Origin: Alteromonas sp. ASW11-130
GTDB lineage: Bacteria; Pseudomonadota; Gammaproteobacteria; Enterobacterales; Alteromonadaceae
Direction: 5' to 3'
Length of the DNA: 64,000 nucleotides
NCBI RefSeq assembly: GCF_026183735.1
Contig: NZ_JAPFRE010000045.1
Location: 124,001 to 188,000 of the forward strand
Below the pieces are notes generated by a model. It was not told the origin of the DNA. It saw nothing but the letters and a program-made list of their open reading frames with translations, and searched no databases. Positions 38,104 to 47,490 of this stretch are shown here, piece by piece. The position numbers were made by a program, and so were the translations under genes. Numbering within the stretch: the first letter of the stretch is position 1; each line of letters starts with the position of its first letter.

Positions 38104-38855
38104 AGTCTACGCTTTCATTAATTTTTACAGGCATTATTTTTTTCGTTATTTGCATGATTGCTTATTTACCCGCCGCACAAGTAGTCAATCGCCTCGAACT
38201 TCCGGCGGATATTATTATTTCAGGTGTGAGCGGCACTATTTGGGAAGGCAAAGCCCAACAGATAATTGTACAGGGTCTGCCTGTGAAAGATGTACAATGG
38301 GAGATATCTGCGTGGTCATTGTTGCTTGGCCGCATACACGCTGACGTAGTGGCAGGAAACATGCGTGATGCAGATGAAATCGCATTTAAAGGCCCAATAA
38401 ATATTAGCTTACTTGATCTCAAAAACATCAATTCACATGATGCCTCACTTTATTTTCCAGTTGATAGGGTGTTGGCTGAAGTTCGGTTACCCTTGCCCGT
38501 GAATGCAGGGGGCCGCTTTCGGGTTTTAGTGGACGAATTAAGCTTTGCACCACACTGCGAACAGCTTAATGCCAGTGGTGACTGGTTAAATGCCACCGTG
38601 TCGGGTACCCAAGGCCCAATAGATTTTGGCGAATACAATGCGAAGCTGACGTGTGAAGGACGGGGCATCAGTATTAAAGTGAATGAACCTAATAAGCTTG
38701 GGCTATCCATGCACGCCATATTCAATGAAAAATTCGATTTAATTAGCGTGACAGGTCAATTTAAACCTCAGCCCTCGCTTCCGGCGGAAGTCAGTCAGGC
38801 GGCCTTATTATTCGGCCTACCTGACGCTGACGGGTACACGCGATTTAAGCTCTAG
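38100..38855 (+). CDS. gspN: Type II secretion protein GspN
   Basis: GspN is an accessory inner-membrane-anchored protein present in only some type II systems. It has one N-terminal membrane helix (LSLIFTGIIFFVICMIAYLP) and the family opening VVNRLELPADIIISGVSGTIWEGKA. Length (251) is normal. It ends the operon; its TAG stop overlaps the stop of the convergent dehydrogenase gene in the palindrome CTAG. The prepilin peptidase GspO/PilD is not in the window. Confidence 0.92.
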   Translation: MKSTLSLIFTGIIFFVICMIAYLPAAQVVNRLELPADIIISGVSGTIWEGKAQQIIVQGLPVKDVQWEISAWSLLLGRIHADVVAGNMRDADEIAFKGPINISLLDLKNINSHDASLYFPVDRVLAEVRLPLPVNAGGRFRVLVDELSFAPHCEQLNASGDWLNATVSGTQGPIDFGEYNAKLTCEGRGISIKVNEPNKLGLSMHAIFNEKFDLISVTGQFKPQPSLPAEVSQAALLFGLPDADGYTRFKL

Positions 38856-40228
38856 TTTGCTATCATCAACGTTTTGACGTTTACGAATTCACGCATACCA
38901 AAGCCACCGTGCTCGCGACCATATCCGCTGTCTTTAACGCCACCAAATGGTAAATTCGGCTGTGCAAGTGCATAGCCATTTATGTTGATCATTCCTGTAT
39001 CGAACTCATCACGGGCCAGACGTATGGCTTCGTCTCTGTCTGCGGTAAATATTCCGCCGCCGAGTCCATAGCGAGAATCATTGGCTATTCTCATCGCATC
39101 CTTAGTGTCTTTTGCTTTAATAAGCGAGGCCACTGGGCCAAATAATTCATCGTCATAAGCTGGCATACCTTCCGTTACACTCTCCAGCACTGTGACTGGA
39201 TAATACCAACCTTTCTGATCGGGTACTTCTCCCCCCAGGATGCACTTAGCGCCTTCTTTTATAGATTTTTGGACTTGCTTGTGAAGTTCGTCACGTAAGT
39301 CTTCTCTTGCCATTGGGCCAATGTCAGTATCATCTCTGGTGGGGTCACCCATCTTCAGTTTTTTGCAAGCAGCAAGAAACGCATCGCGGAATTCATCAAA
39401 CACTTCTTCGACTATAACAAAGCGCTTCGCTGCCACGCAGGTTTCGCCATTGTTGATAATGCGTCCCTGCACACACGCTTCCACCGCTGTATCGATGTCT
39501 GCATCCGCTAATACGATGAATGCATCATTACTGCCAAGCTCCATTACCGATTTTTTGGCTTGCGAGCCAGCCTTTTCGGCAACTGATTTTCCAACCTCAT
39601 CACTGCCCGTAAATGAAACCCCACGTATAGACTGGTGCGTGATCAATTTACTAGCAGTTTCACCGTCTATTAACAGCGATTGATACACATTTTTCGGAAA
39701 ACCTGCATCTTCATAAAGTTGTTGTACTGCCTGCGCCATACCAAATACATTGCCGGCATGTTTCAACACTGTCACATTACCTGCCATAATGGTTGAGGCA
39801 CTGTAACGGATAACCTGATAGAGAGGAAAGTTCCACGGCTGGATACCTAAAATCACGCCAATAGGTTGATAAGATATGATCGCGGTGCCTTCTTCATATA
39901 CGCGATTTTCATCGGCTAACACTTCTTCAGCATGGTCTGCAGTATAGCGACAAATTTTCGCGCACAACGCCACCTCCTGTTTCCCTTGGGCCAGAACCTT
40001 CCCCATTTCACTGGTCATCAGCTTAGTTAGCTCATCAGAACGCGCTTCAATTAGATCAGCGAGTGAATGAAACAATTTAGCTCTGTCGGCGAACGATGTT
40101 TTACGCCAATCCTGATAACTGGTGTGAGCATTATCAACAGCATTTAACGCTTCTTTTTCAGAAAGTAAGGTGTATTTGTTTAACGTTTCTTCTGTAGCAG
40201 GATTAATTGTCTCTACTGGGTTGGACAT
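38852..40228 (-). CDS. NAD(P)-dependent succinate-semialdehyde dehydrogenase-type aldehyde dehydrogenase
   Basis: This enzyme oxidises an aldehyde to its acid. The fold shows the ALDH landmarks GVILGIQPWNFPLYQVIR, FTGSDEVGKSVAEKAG, the catalytic Glu region MELGSNDAFIVLADADID, and the nucleophile Cys in NNGETCVAAKRFVIVEE. Length (458) and sequence style fit the Sad/YneI group of succinate-semialdehyde dehydrogenases rather than the longer GabD, but the substrate is inferred. The motif ELGG is changed to ELGS, as seen in related marine sequences (from memory). Confidence 0.82.
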   Translation of the reverse strand: MSNPVETINPATEETLNKYTLLSEKEALNAVDNAHTSYQDWRKTSFADRAKLFHSLADLIEARSDELTKLMTSEMGKVLAQGKQEVALCAKICRYTADHAEEVLADENRVYEEGTAIISYQPIGVILGIQPWNFPLYQVIRYSASTIMAGNVTVLKHAGNVFGMAQAVQQLYEDAGFPKNVYQSLLIDGETASKLITHQSIRGVSFTGSDEVGKSVAEKAGSQAKKSVMELGSNDAFIVLADADIDTAVEACVQGRIINNGETCVAAKRFVIVEEVFDEFRDAFLAACKKLKMGDPTRDDTDIGPMAREDLRDELHKQVQKSIKEGAKCILGGEVPDQKGWYYPVTVLESVTEGMPAYDDELFGPVASLIKAKDTKDAMRIANDSRYGLGGGIFTADRDEAIRLARDEFDTGMININGYALAQPNLPFGGVKDSGYGREHGGFGMREFVNVKTLMIAN

Positions 40229-40408
40229 AGCTGTCTCCGACTATTATTAATGAGTCAACGACGCATGCAAGTTAGAAACCACACTAAACCCTGTCCCTCT
40301 ATCTAGCTGTATTTCATATAGATACTTGAGTTTATTAAACTTATTTAACTTATCGACATGGTTAAGATCGGTAAATCCTGTGCACTTGCCAGTAAAAATT
40401 TTAGGTTA

Positions 40409-40957
40409 CTACTGGTAGGCAAAGCGGCTTTCATGTTGAAATTTACTCATGGCGAGTATTATGGCTGTTTCATACACACTTTGCCGGGTGGCCAGGTTAT
40501 TGGTCAACAAACCAATTGCGCCCCCTTTCTGTTTCACATTTGACGTACCGAACAGTGAATCCATAACTTCACCTAATTCCTGCCCGGTTTCCAAGGCTTT
40601 ATAAATTTGTGGAGGTAACGGCAAGTTAGCGCTGCGCCCTATAGACCATTTACGTTGATGCCAAATCGCAATATAGGCAAATGTGCATGGGCCGTCCGAG
40701 AATTTATCCACGCCGCCTTCAATGGCTATGACCCAGTGTTTATCATCCACTGTCCATTGTTCATCTTGTAAAATGGCATTAACCCGATTAACCGCTCCTT
40801 GTCGGGTTTCAGCCTCGGACATAGGTTGTCGATTCACACCTGAAGGTGCGTTTATTCCTTCAGCCACAAGGAGTTCACTGCTGAAAACTTTCATGAGCGC
40901 GTGTTTTGCCGCCGCGACCTTTATTGGATTGCGAGAGCCAACAAGTAACTTAATCAC
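40409..40957 (-). CDS. yjjX: Inosine/xanthosine triphosphatase
   Basis: YjjX hydrolyses non-canonical purine nucleoside triphosphates such as ITP and XTP. Motifs: the N-terminal LLVGSRNPIKVAAAKHAL, GVNRQPMSEAETRQGAVNR, and AIEGGVDKFSDGPCTFAYIAI. Length (182) fits. It overlaps yrfG by four bases, so the two purine-nucleotide enzymes are cotranscribed. Confidence 0.93.
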   Translation of the reverse strand: MIKLLVGSRNPIKVAAAKHALMKVFSSELLVAEGINAPSGVNRQPMSEAETRQGAVNRVNAILQDEQWTVDDKHWVIAIEGGVDKFSDGPCTFAYIAIWHQRKWSIGRSANLPLPPQIYKALETGQELGEVMDSLFGTSNVKQKGGAIGLLTNNLATRQSVYETAIILAMSKFQHESRFAYQ

Positions 40958-41646
40958 GACGTGTATTTTTCTACTGGATACTGGCGAATTTCTGCCACCA
41001 CTGTGCGATAGTCAGAAATACTTGGAAATGCGTCGATTTCCCGCTCTGGTTGCTGCCTATCTGGGTTTCGCACGGCTAGAAGGTGCCCAATACCAAATTG
41101 TTTTGCTGCCTCTAGAATAACCAGGCTATCATCCACAAACAACGTGCGCTTAGGGTCAAACTGTAGGTGCGCCTGTAATCTCTGCCAAAGGGTTTGCGAC
41201 TCTTTGGTGACACTAAATTCATGGGTGGAAATTAACGTATCTATATGAGAATCGAGTTTGGTATGTTCCACTTTTAGCGACAAACCGTCCGGATGAGCAT
41301 TTGTTACCAATACCACTTCTCTGCCGGTTTCACGAAGCGCATCCAAAAAGGGAATAGTGTCTTCGCGCATGGCAATAAGATGCTCGACTTCCCGTTTGGC
41401 TGACATAATATCCATCTGCAGTACTTCGGCCCAATAATCAAGACAATACCATTCGATTTTCCCCTGCACTCTAGCATAATGTGCCAGCATATCGGCGCGA
41501 CATTGCTCAACCGGTTTTTGCGTGAGCTCTGCGACCTTTTTTGGTAGATGTTCGATCCAAAAGTGGGTGTCAAAGTGTAGATCTAATAATGTTCCGTCCA
41601 TATCTAGTAAAACGGTATCAATTTTGTCCCAGGGCAGAAATGGCAA
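40954..41646 (-). CDS. yrfG: GMP/IMP nucleotidase, HAD family
   Basis: This HAD hydrolase resembles YrfG, which dephosphorylates GMP and IMP. Motif I is VLLDMDGTLLDLHFD, motif II is VLVTNAH, and motif III/IV is TLFVDDSLVILEAA. The family segment FWIEHLPKKVAEL is present. Length (230) matches. It is divergent from nudE, an order conserved in gammaproteobacteria. Confidence 0.93.
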   Translation of the reverse strand: MPFLPWDKIDTVLLDMDGTLLDLHFDTHFWIEHLPKKVAELTQKPVEQCRADMLAHYARVQGKIEWYCLDYWAEVLQMDIMSAKREVEHLIAMREDTIPFLDALRETGREVVLVTNAHPDGLSLKVEHTKLDSHIDTLISTHEFSVTKESQTLWQRLQAHLQFDPKRTLFVDDSLVILEAAKQFGIGHLLAVRNPDRQQPEREIDAFPSISDYRTVVAEIRQYPVEKYTS

Positions 41647-41714
41647 GCGAAATTCCTTAAAATGCAGTAACCTTAACCTGTAGTACTATAATAACGAAAG
41701 TTGTATCTGATAGC

Positions 41715-42278
41715 ATGAGTAAAATTGATCCTTCCAAACCATTACCATTAGTTCACCATCGCGAAATTGTTGCGCAGAGTCGACTGTTTAAAGTGGAAAG
41801 ATTGGATCTGGAATTCTCCAATGGCGCCACTCGTCAATTCGAACGCATGGCTGGCAGTGGGCGCGGCGCTGTAATGATAGTGCCTATGCTGGATGCCGAC
41901 ACCATGTTGCTTATTCGTGAATATGCGGCGGGCACCCATTCCTATCAGTTAGGTTTCCCTAAAGGGTTAATAGACGCCGGAGAAACGCCCCTACAGGCAG
42001 CTAACAGGGAGCTTCAGGAAGAAGCCGGGTACGCAGCAAAGTCACTTCACCTGATTCATGCGGTAAGCATGGCGCCAACTTTTTTTAATGCCACTATGCA
42101 TATTGTCGTGGCACAGGATTTATACCCACAACGGTTAGAAGGCGATGAGCCCGAACCGCTGGAAGTAGTCAACTGGTCATTGGACGACAGTGACGGTTTA
42201 CTTGCCCGTCCTGACTTTGTCGAGGCTCGCTGTGTAGCAGCCTTATTCCTTGCTCAGAAGTGGCTAAAGGAGCAGTAA
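41715..42278 (+). CDS. nudE: ADP compounds hydrolase NudE
   Basis: NudE hydrolyses ADP-ribose, Ap3A and NADH-type dinucleotides. The Nudix box is intact: GLIDAGETPLQAANRELQEE AGY (written in two parts), preceded by LLIREYAAGTHSYQLGFPK. Length (187) is typical. cysQ follows after three bases. Confidence 0.95.
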   Translation: MSKIDPSKPLPLVHHREIVAQSRLFKVERLDLEFSNGATRQFERMAGSGRGAVMIVPMLDADTMLLIREYAAGTHSYQLGFPKGLIDAGETPLQAANRELQEEAGYAAKSLHLIHAVSMAPTFFNATMHIVVAQDLYPQRLEGDEPEPLEVVNWSLDDSDGLLARPDFVEARCVAALFLAQKWLKEQ

Positions 42279-42281
42279 ATT

Positions 42282-43109
42282 ATGCATCAAGACTCCCTTA
42301 ATGACTTACTGGATTTGGCCAAAGAGGCTGCCGTAGAAGCGGGGCAGGCAATCTTATCGGTATACGATAACGGCGCATTCGAAAGTTACACCAAAGATGA
42401 TGATTCCCCGGTCACCAGTGCAGACTATCTGGCTAATGATATCATCACCAAAAAACTGACAGAAAAAACGCCCCACGTGCCGATACTTTCTGAAGAAAAT
42501 AAACACGCGGCATTAGAGGACCGACAATCTTGGTCCCGCTATTGGCTCATCGATCCCATTGATGGTACGCAAGAATTTATTGCTCGCAGTGGTGATTTTG
42601 CGGTGAATATAGCGCTGGTTGAAGATAATGAGCCGGTTATTGGCGTGATATTCTGGCCGACCGGACAAACCCTTTACTATGCCACCAAAGGCCAGGGTGC
42701 ATTCAAACAATGTCCTGATGAACACAAACAAATTAGCGTGCGTAAACTGGACGATCCGGATAAAGGCGTCGTAATGATTGCTATTAGCCGCCGCCAGTCA
42801 CGTGATAAAATATTTAAACGTTTAAGCGGTAAACGCGTTTATCAAACTCTACCGCTGGGCAGTTGTTCATTAAAATCCTGCTTTATAGCTGAAGGTAAAG
42901 CAGATGTATTTATGCGTCTAGGTATTACAGGTGAATGGGATACTGGCGCCTCACAGTGCATTGTCACTGAGGCAGGCGGCAAAATCCTGGCGGCCGATTT
43001 TGAGCCATTAACCTACAATCAAACGCACTCGCTGAATAACCCAGACTTTGTAGTAATGGGAGATCAGCGAGTACAGTGGAAAGACATCGTTCAGTACGAA
43101 AAGGAATAA
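42282..43109 (+). CDS. cysQ: 3'(2'),5'-bisphosphate nucleotidase
   Basis: CysQ removes the 3'-phosphate from PAP, a by-product of sulfate assimilation. Lithium-sensitive phosphatase motifs are visible: DSPVTSADYLAND, LSEENKHAALEDRQ (metal Glu), WLIDPIDGTQEFI and the C-terminal TGEWDTGASQCIVTEAGG. Length (275) fits. It is in an operon-like run nudE-cysQ-yceI. Confidence 0.95.
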   Translation: MHQDSLNDLLDLAKEAAVEAGQAILSVYDNGAFESYTKDDDSPVTSADYLANDIITKKLTEKTPHVPILSEENKHAALEDRQSWSRYWLIDPIDGTQEFIARSGDFAVNIALVEDNEPVIGVIFWPTGQTLYYATKGQGAFKQCPDEHKQISVRKLDDPDKGVVMIAISRRQSRDKIFKRLSGKRVYQTLPLGSCSLKSCFIAEGKADVFMRLGITGEWDTGASQCIVTEAGGKILAADFEPLTYNQTHSLNNPDFVVMGDQRVQWKDIVQYEKE

Positions 43110-43113
43110 AATA

Positions 43114-43680
43114 ATGAAGTTAAAAAGTATCGGTGCATTGGCGCTCCTATTAAGTACTCCGGTCGTGGCACAATGGCAAATCGACGCTGATGCGTCACGC
43201 TTACATTTTGTTTCAACCAAAAATGCGCAAGTTACTGAAGTCCATCGCTTTGAAAAACTTTCGGGTGAACTTGATAAGAATGGTAAGTTGGCAGTTACCG
43301 TGCCGCTAAGTAGCGTGAACACGAATATCGCCATCCGTGATACACGCATGCAGGAAAAGCTATTCGAAGTAGAACAGTTCCCCCATGCTACTTTTACTGC
43401 TCAGGTACCCCCAACCCTCACTGAACTGGAAACAGGAGAAGTGATCCAGGGTGAAGTAGACGGCACGCTGGAACTTCATGGTAAAACAGCGCCCATTTCG
43501 TTTGAGGTGATAGTGTCAAGAAGTGACAACATGTTAACCGTGACGACGGTATCCCCTACTATTATCGATGCGAAGAAATTCGATTTAGGCGCGGGCATTG
43601 AGGCATTGCGAGCCATAGCCAATTTATCAAGTATCACCTTTAGCGTACCGGTCACTTTTTCGGTAACGTTCACGCAGTAA
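43114..43680 (+). CDS. YceI-family periplasmic protein
   Basis: YceI proteins have a lipocalin-like barrel that binds isoprenoid-type molecules such as ubiquinone precursors. The signal peptide ends STPVVA, and the mature protein opens QWQIDADASRLHFVSTKN and carries VNTNIAIRDTRMQEKLF, a YceI hallmark, followed by GEVDGTLELHGKTAPISFEV. Length (188) is normal. It begins four bases after cysQ, so it is probably cotranscribed. Confidence 0.9.
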   Translation: MKLKSIGALALLLSTPVVAQWQIDADASRLHFVSTKNAQVTEVHRFEKLSGELDKNGKLAVTVPLSSVNTNIAIRDTRMQEKLFEVEQFPHATFTAQVPPTLTELETGEVIQGEVDGTLELHGKTAPISFEVIVSRSDNMLTVTTVSPTIIDAKKFDLGAGIEALRAIANLSSITFSVPVTFSVTFTQ

Positions 43681-43712
43681 TAATATACGGGCAGCTAGCC
43701 TGCCCTATTGTG

Positions 43713-43874
43713 CTAATTTGTTGTTGCATTAGCTTTTCTAAAACCGGCTGCAACCATCATTATCATTACCATAAAAATTGTACTGACCACCTCCCAGCGT
43801 TGGCGACGTTGATTAACGCGGCGCAGTGTCGCTAAATTAACTGGCTTCCCTAGTCGAGATAATTTGCGATTCAT
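43713..43874 (-). CDS. Small single-pass membrane protein
   Basis: The ATG at 43874 has a strong site (GGGGGAAG) five bases upstream and gives 53 residues: a basic N-terminus (MNRKLSRLGKPVNL) followed by one membrane helix (VVSTIFMVMIMMVAAGF). A longer frame from 43961 lacks such a site. The function is unknown. It is convergent with yceI; a short GC hairpin (43689-43705) lies between them. Confidence 0.5.
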   Translation of the reverse strand: MNRKLSRLGKPVNLATLRRVNQRRQRWEVVSTIFMVMIMMVAAGFRKANATTN

Positions 43875-44093
43875 GATCTTCCCCCGTTGACACATGACTA
43901 TGAATATATACTCAGCAAGTATTCCAGCAAGTTTTGCTCCACTTTCGTACAGCTGTCGCAAATAAATACATTACCGTTACCTTTCAAGGTGTTAGCCAAC
44001 CCTATTTATTTACACTGCGTGGGAGCGGTTTCCCTATCAGGCGCAGACGGGGTGCTGAAAGTGTCTAAATGGAGACAGCCCTAACGGTGTTAA

Positions 44094-44114
44094 TAAGTGA
44101 TAAGTGATAAGTGA
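44094..44114. repeat. Heptamer tandem repeat, three copies of TAAGTGA
   Basis: Three perfect adjacent copies of a 7-base unit are seen. It is one of four heptamer tracts in the window. Confidence 0.9.
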
Positions 44115-44140
44115 TTTGGACAATCGAACAAACGGTAGGG

Positions 44141-44175
44141 GAAGAAGGAAGAAGGAAGAAGGAAGAAGGAAGAAT
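44141..44175. repeat. Heptamer tandem repeat, GAAGAAG, five copies
   Basis: Four perfect copies and a fifth differing in the last base (GAAGAAT) lie end to end. The purine-only strand could form unusual structure. It is in non-coding DNA, 27 bases from another heptamer tract. Confidence 0.92.
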
Positions 44176-44356
44176 AAGGGCGATGAAGTCGGTGCATAAG
44201 TCGCCAGTAGGTAAGCACCTATAAATCGGTCACACCCCCTTTTTGAGGCAGATAATACGACACCGTTTAACGGTATGCTAAGGCATTATACCTATACAGA
44301 AACGTACACCAAGCGTATTTCTTTCCACCCGCTGCATACATTCTTGAAGACGTTCT

Positions 44357-46411
44357 TTACTCATCTACGCTTAATTCTATTAGCTCCCTTCTACCGCCAA
44401 TGAATTTACTGGCCAATATGTCTTCTGCCCGAATATCGCTGATATAGTTTATATTTTTATCCAACGTAGTAATTATACTGAACTCATCGGTTGACAGTCG
44501 ATACCGCCAAAAATGGTGATTAGCGTCAATGCCGTATAAATCACCTTGTTTAAAAAGGGCGATTTTGCCGAAGAGTTTTTTGGTGAGTTTCGGCATCGGA
44601 TGACTATTTTTATCAGCATACAACCAAAATTGTTTACGGTAGTCACTGTATATAATTTGGTTGTCTTGGGTATGGGAGGCCCAAATAACATTGCTTATCT
44701 CAAGATATTCAGCGTTCCCCGTTCTCATATCAATACTAAATAATTGGCCTTTTTTAGTTTGATTGGCTGTGACCAACAGGTGGTTAGGATCATGCCAAGA
44801 CATCAACGCATTAATAGCAATGGGAGTATTAAGTAAACGATATCCCCCATTCAGATCTAATACGGCTAATTGATTACCCAGGTTTACAACGATGCTATTG
44901 CCATCAGGAGACCAGCTGAAACGATAACCAAAAAGGCCGTCTTCGAAATCTGTCAGTTGATAAGCTGATACCCCATCGGCGATCCAGATCTGGCTGTCTC
45001 CTGACCGATACGAAACAAAAGCGATAAGGTTGCCGTGAGGTTGAAACTGAGCGTTGATTTCGGCAGCGGTCGAGCGGTTAAACGGCTCAAAAATTCCCTC
45101 TCCGTAGTCAATTTTAAGTTTACCTACATCAAAGTCTTTAGCGCCGTACGTTGCGGTCAATTTGTTACGCATTGGATGATGCGTGGGCATCTGCAGGTCT
45201 CGATAGGATTCGGGATGCAGCAATATGAGTTCGCCATCCAAATTAAGCTTGTATATTTGGCCTTTAACATCCGTTAGAAAACCGTTTCCGTCAGGTAAAA
45301 ATCTGATAGGAAATCGATGATATACCGAATGGTGAGGTAAGCGTTCTATCACGCTGGCGGAGTGAACCTCCCCTTGTGGGGTGAATGTGGTTAATAAATG
45401 CTGATGATTATCTGTTAGCATTACAACAGCGAGTAATCCGGACCGATGGGAATAATCCAGTGAATAGATTTCGCCTTGATGGTCAAGCTTTAGTGGGGTT
45501 AGTTGCTCTGAAAAAGGGTCGTATAATACAATTTCGGGCGCGTTTTTCGCCTCATTCGGGTACTGAAGAAAAGCAATGCGGCCGTCATTTAACCATGTGG
45601 GTTGTGTGGTTTTTGTTTCGGCACAGTCGTAACGCAATAGGTTTTGACTATTTCCTTTCCATGCCTGTGCAAAATCAAAGGTTTGTAATTGCCAGCATTG
45701 ATGGACAGGGCTTGTCATCGGCGAACAGGTCGATTCCACAATAAACGCTAACTGGGTACCGTCGGCTGACCAGCTTAATCTGCTGTAGTGTCCAGGCTCC
45801 GTACTTAATCGTACTTCCTGATTATTTTCAAGATCCTTTGCCCATAGATGACTTTGGCACTGTCCGACAAATCGATTAAAAGCCAGATATCTGCCATTAG
45901 GAGAATAGGAGGCGTTATACTCTTGCGAATCACTGGCAGTTAATGGGGTCATCTCTGCGTACAGTGGCGTATGGGGTTTTAGCATGTAGAACAATAACAC
46001 AAAGGTAAATGCAATAGTCCCTGCATAAGCCCACTTGCGGTGTGAAAGCCCCCACCATCTATTATCAATAACTGCGGTTGGCGTCGATTGCGAATTTCCC
46101 CAGCGGACATTGGCTTCAAGGCTGTAACCCTTTTTCGCGTGGGTTTTAATAAACGCTTGCTGTTTACTGTCGTCACCAAAAACTTTTCTAAGCTGGGCAA
46201 TTGCTCGTTGTAATGTGTTGGGCCCTACCACGCTATTTACCCACACTAACTCCATAAGCTCATCATGACTCACCACCTCGCCCGCACGGGATGCGAGCAC
46301 TTCTAGCACTTTTAACGCTTTAGGTGGCAGTTGAGTAGCTTGTTGCTGGTGTTGAATCTGATTACGGGATACGTCAACAAAATAATTATTAACCCAGAAT
46401 TGTTGCGCCAT
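44357..46411 (-). CDS. CadC/ToxR-like membrane transcription regulator with beta-propeller sensor domain
   Basis: Residues 1-100 form an OmpR-type winged helix (LPPKALKVLEVLASRAGEVV, NTLQRAIAQLRKVFGDD, IKTHAKKGYSLEA). A single membrane helix follows at about 128-147 (WAYAGTIAFTFVLLFYMLKP). The remaining 530 residues are periplasmic and built of TolB/PD40-type propeller repeats (YNASYSPNGRYLAFNRF, RLSWSADGTQLAFIVES, YRFSWSPDGNSIVVNLG). It is thus a one-component regulator that senses outside the cytoplasm and binds DNA inside. The divergent esterase and propeller genes next door are its likely targets (inference). Confidence 0.88.
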   Translation of the reverse strand: MAQQFWVNNYFVDVSRNQIQHQQQATQLPPKALKVLEVLASRAGEVVSHDELMELVWVNSVVGPNTLQRAIAQLRKVFGDDSKQQAFIKTHAKKGYSLEANVRWGNSQSTPTAVIDNRWWGLSHRKWAYAGTIAFTFVLLFYMLKPHTPLYAEMTPLTASDSQEYNASYSPNGRYLAFNRFVGQCQSHLWAKDLENNQEVRLSTEPGHYSRLSWSADGTQLAFIVESTCSPMTSPVHQCWQLQTFDFAQAWKGNSQNLLRYDCAETKTTQPTWLNDGRIAFLQYPNEAKNAPEIVLYDPFSEQLTPLKLDHQGEIYSLDYSHRSGLLAVVMLTDNHQHLLTTFTPQGEVHSASVIERLPHHSVYHRFPIRFLPDGNGFLTDVKGQIYKLNLDGELILLHPESYRDLQMPTHHPMRNKLTATYGAKDFDVGKLKIDYGEGIFEPFNRSTAAEINAQFQPHGNLIAFVSYRSGDSQIWIADGVSAYQLTDFEDGLFGYRFSWSPDGNSIVVNLGNQLAVLDLNGGYRLLNTPIAINALMSWHDPNHLLVTANQTKKGQLFSIDMRTGNAEYLEISNVIWASHTQDNQIIYSDYRKQFWLYADKNSHPMPKLTKKLFGKIALFKQGDLYGIDANHHFWRYRLSTDEFSIITTLDKNINYISDIRAEDILASKFIGGRRELIELSVDE

Positions 46412-46591
46412 AAACTTTACGAATGAACCCTTGGATACTGTCAGTAGCTTACCTTGGCTGGGCTGCCTAAAACAGGGTGACAGGTTAAAAAATATAACAA
46501 ATCAGCTAAACGTCAGCTTTTCTTCAAGTAAATCAGCTTATGTATAGCCATATTAAGGGGAGTTGTTAACGCCTTTTACAGAGAAATAAAA

Positions 46592-47461
46592 ATGATTTTG
46601 ATAAAAACGCTTTTGCTTATTGGCCTGACACTTACTACCTTTTCAGCTCTCACCACTGAACAGCTTATGCCCTATTCGATGCCTAGAGCACACGTAGTAG
46701 CCATAGAAGATAGTAAGTTAAATAGGCAATATGAGCTGTACATTAAACTACCAGAAGATTATACAGCTGATGGCTCTACACAATATCCTGTTATTTATAC
46801 CACTGACGCAAAGTGGCAAATGGATTTGCTCTCTGGGGTAACGAGCTTTTTAATGCCAACGGCAATACTTGTTGGTATATCCTGGCAGACTAATATGAGT
46901 GAAGAAATTGATTACGGTAAGAGAAGAGCCTATGCCAGTCGATTCCGAGATTACTCGTTTCTGGAATCTGAAAAGCCAGACGTTCAAGCCAAGTATCAAT
47001 TTGGCAAGGCTGATCAACACCTTAGGTTTATTCGCGACAGAGTAAAAAAATACGTCAAAAATCATTATCAGATAGATGTTAGCAATCAGACATACCTGGG
47101 CTACTCAATGGGCGCGGAATTTGGCGCGTATATTGTTTTATCGCAGCCGGATACTTTCGACAATTACATTCTTGGTAGCCCTTCAGTAGATACCCGCAGC
47201 GTTGAATTTCTTGAAAAACAGGTGACGCATCAGTCAGTAACAAAAGAAACGCATATGGCAAACGTATTTATCTCTATCGGTGAATTAGAAGATACCGCAA
47301 TGAAAGAGACCAATCAGCTTGTATCATTATTTGAACGTGAAGCTGCATCTGGTTTATCGCTGACCGGCCTCAAAATTATTAAGGCCGCCAATCATTCCAC
47401 CGCCGTGCCAGATACCTTTACTCAAGGTATCAAGTGGCTAGCAGCCTTATCTTCCAGATAA
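46592..47461 (+). CDS. Secreted alpha/beta-hydrolase of the putative esterase (IroE/EstD) family
   Basis: A signal peptide (MILIKTLLLIGLTLTTFSALT) precedes an esterase-type fold with YELYIKLPEDYTADGSTQYPVIY near the N-terminus and the nucleophile elbow LGYSMGAEFGAYIVLSQP, where Ser is followed by MGAE rather than the more usual GG. The acid is in the GELED stretch and the histidine in KAANHSTAVP. IroE-like enzymes cleave siderophore esters, but the substrate here is unknown. It is divergent from the membrane regulator and 29 bases before the propeller protein. Confidence 0.8.
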   Translation: MILIKTLLLIGLTLTTFSALTTEQLMPYSMPRAHVVAIEDSKLNRQYELYIKLPEDYTADGSTQYPVIYTTDAKWQMDLLSGVTSFLMPTAILVGISWQTNMSEEIDYGKRRAYASRFRDYSFLESEKPDVQAKYQFGKADQHLRFIRDRVKKYVKNHYQIDVSNQTYLGYSMGAEFGAYIVLSQPDTFDNYILGSPSVDTRSVEFLEKQVTHQSVTKETHMANVFISIGELEDTAMKETNQLVSLFEREAASGLSLTGLKIIKAANHSTAVPDTFTQGIKWLAALSSR

Positions 47462-47490
47462 CAACTAAAAAATTGCTTAAAGGAAATCGC

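Larger units (their letters stand above)
43875..44356. other. Intergenic region with two heptamer repeat tracts
   Basis: This 482-base stretch lies between two minus-strand genes. It contains the TAAGTGA and GAAGAAG tandem repeats listed below and no convincing coding frame. The rest shows no clear terminator or operator. Confidence 0.5.

Noticed and set aside
44094-44175. Heptamer tracts considered as a CRISPR array
   Set aside because: The units are only seven bases and directly adjacent, without spacers.
45385-45744. A 119-codon plus-strand frame inside the membrane regulator gene
   Set aside because: It is a shadow of a well-supported minus-strand gene.
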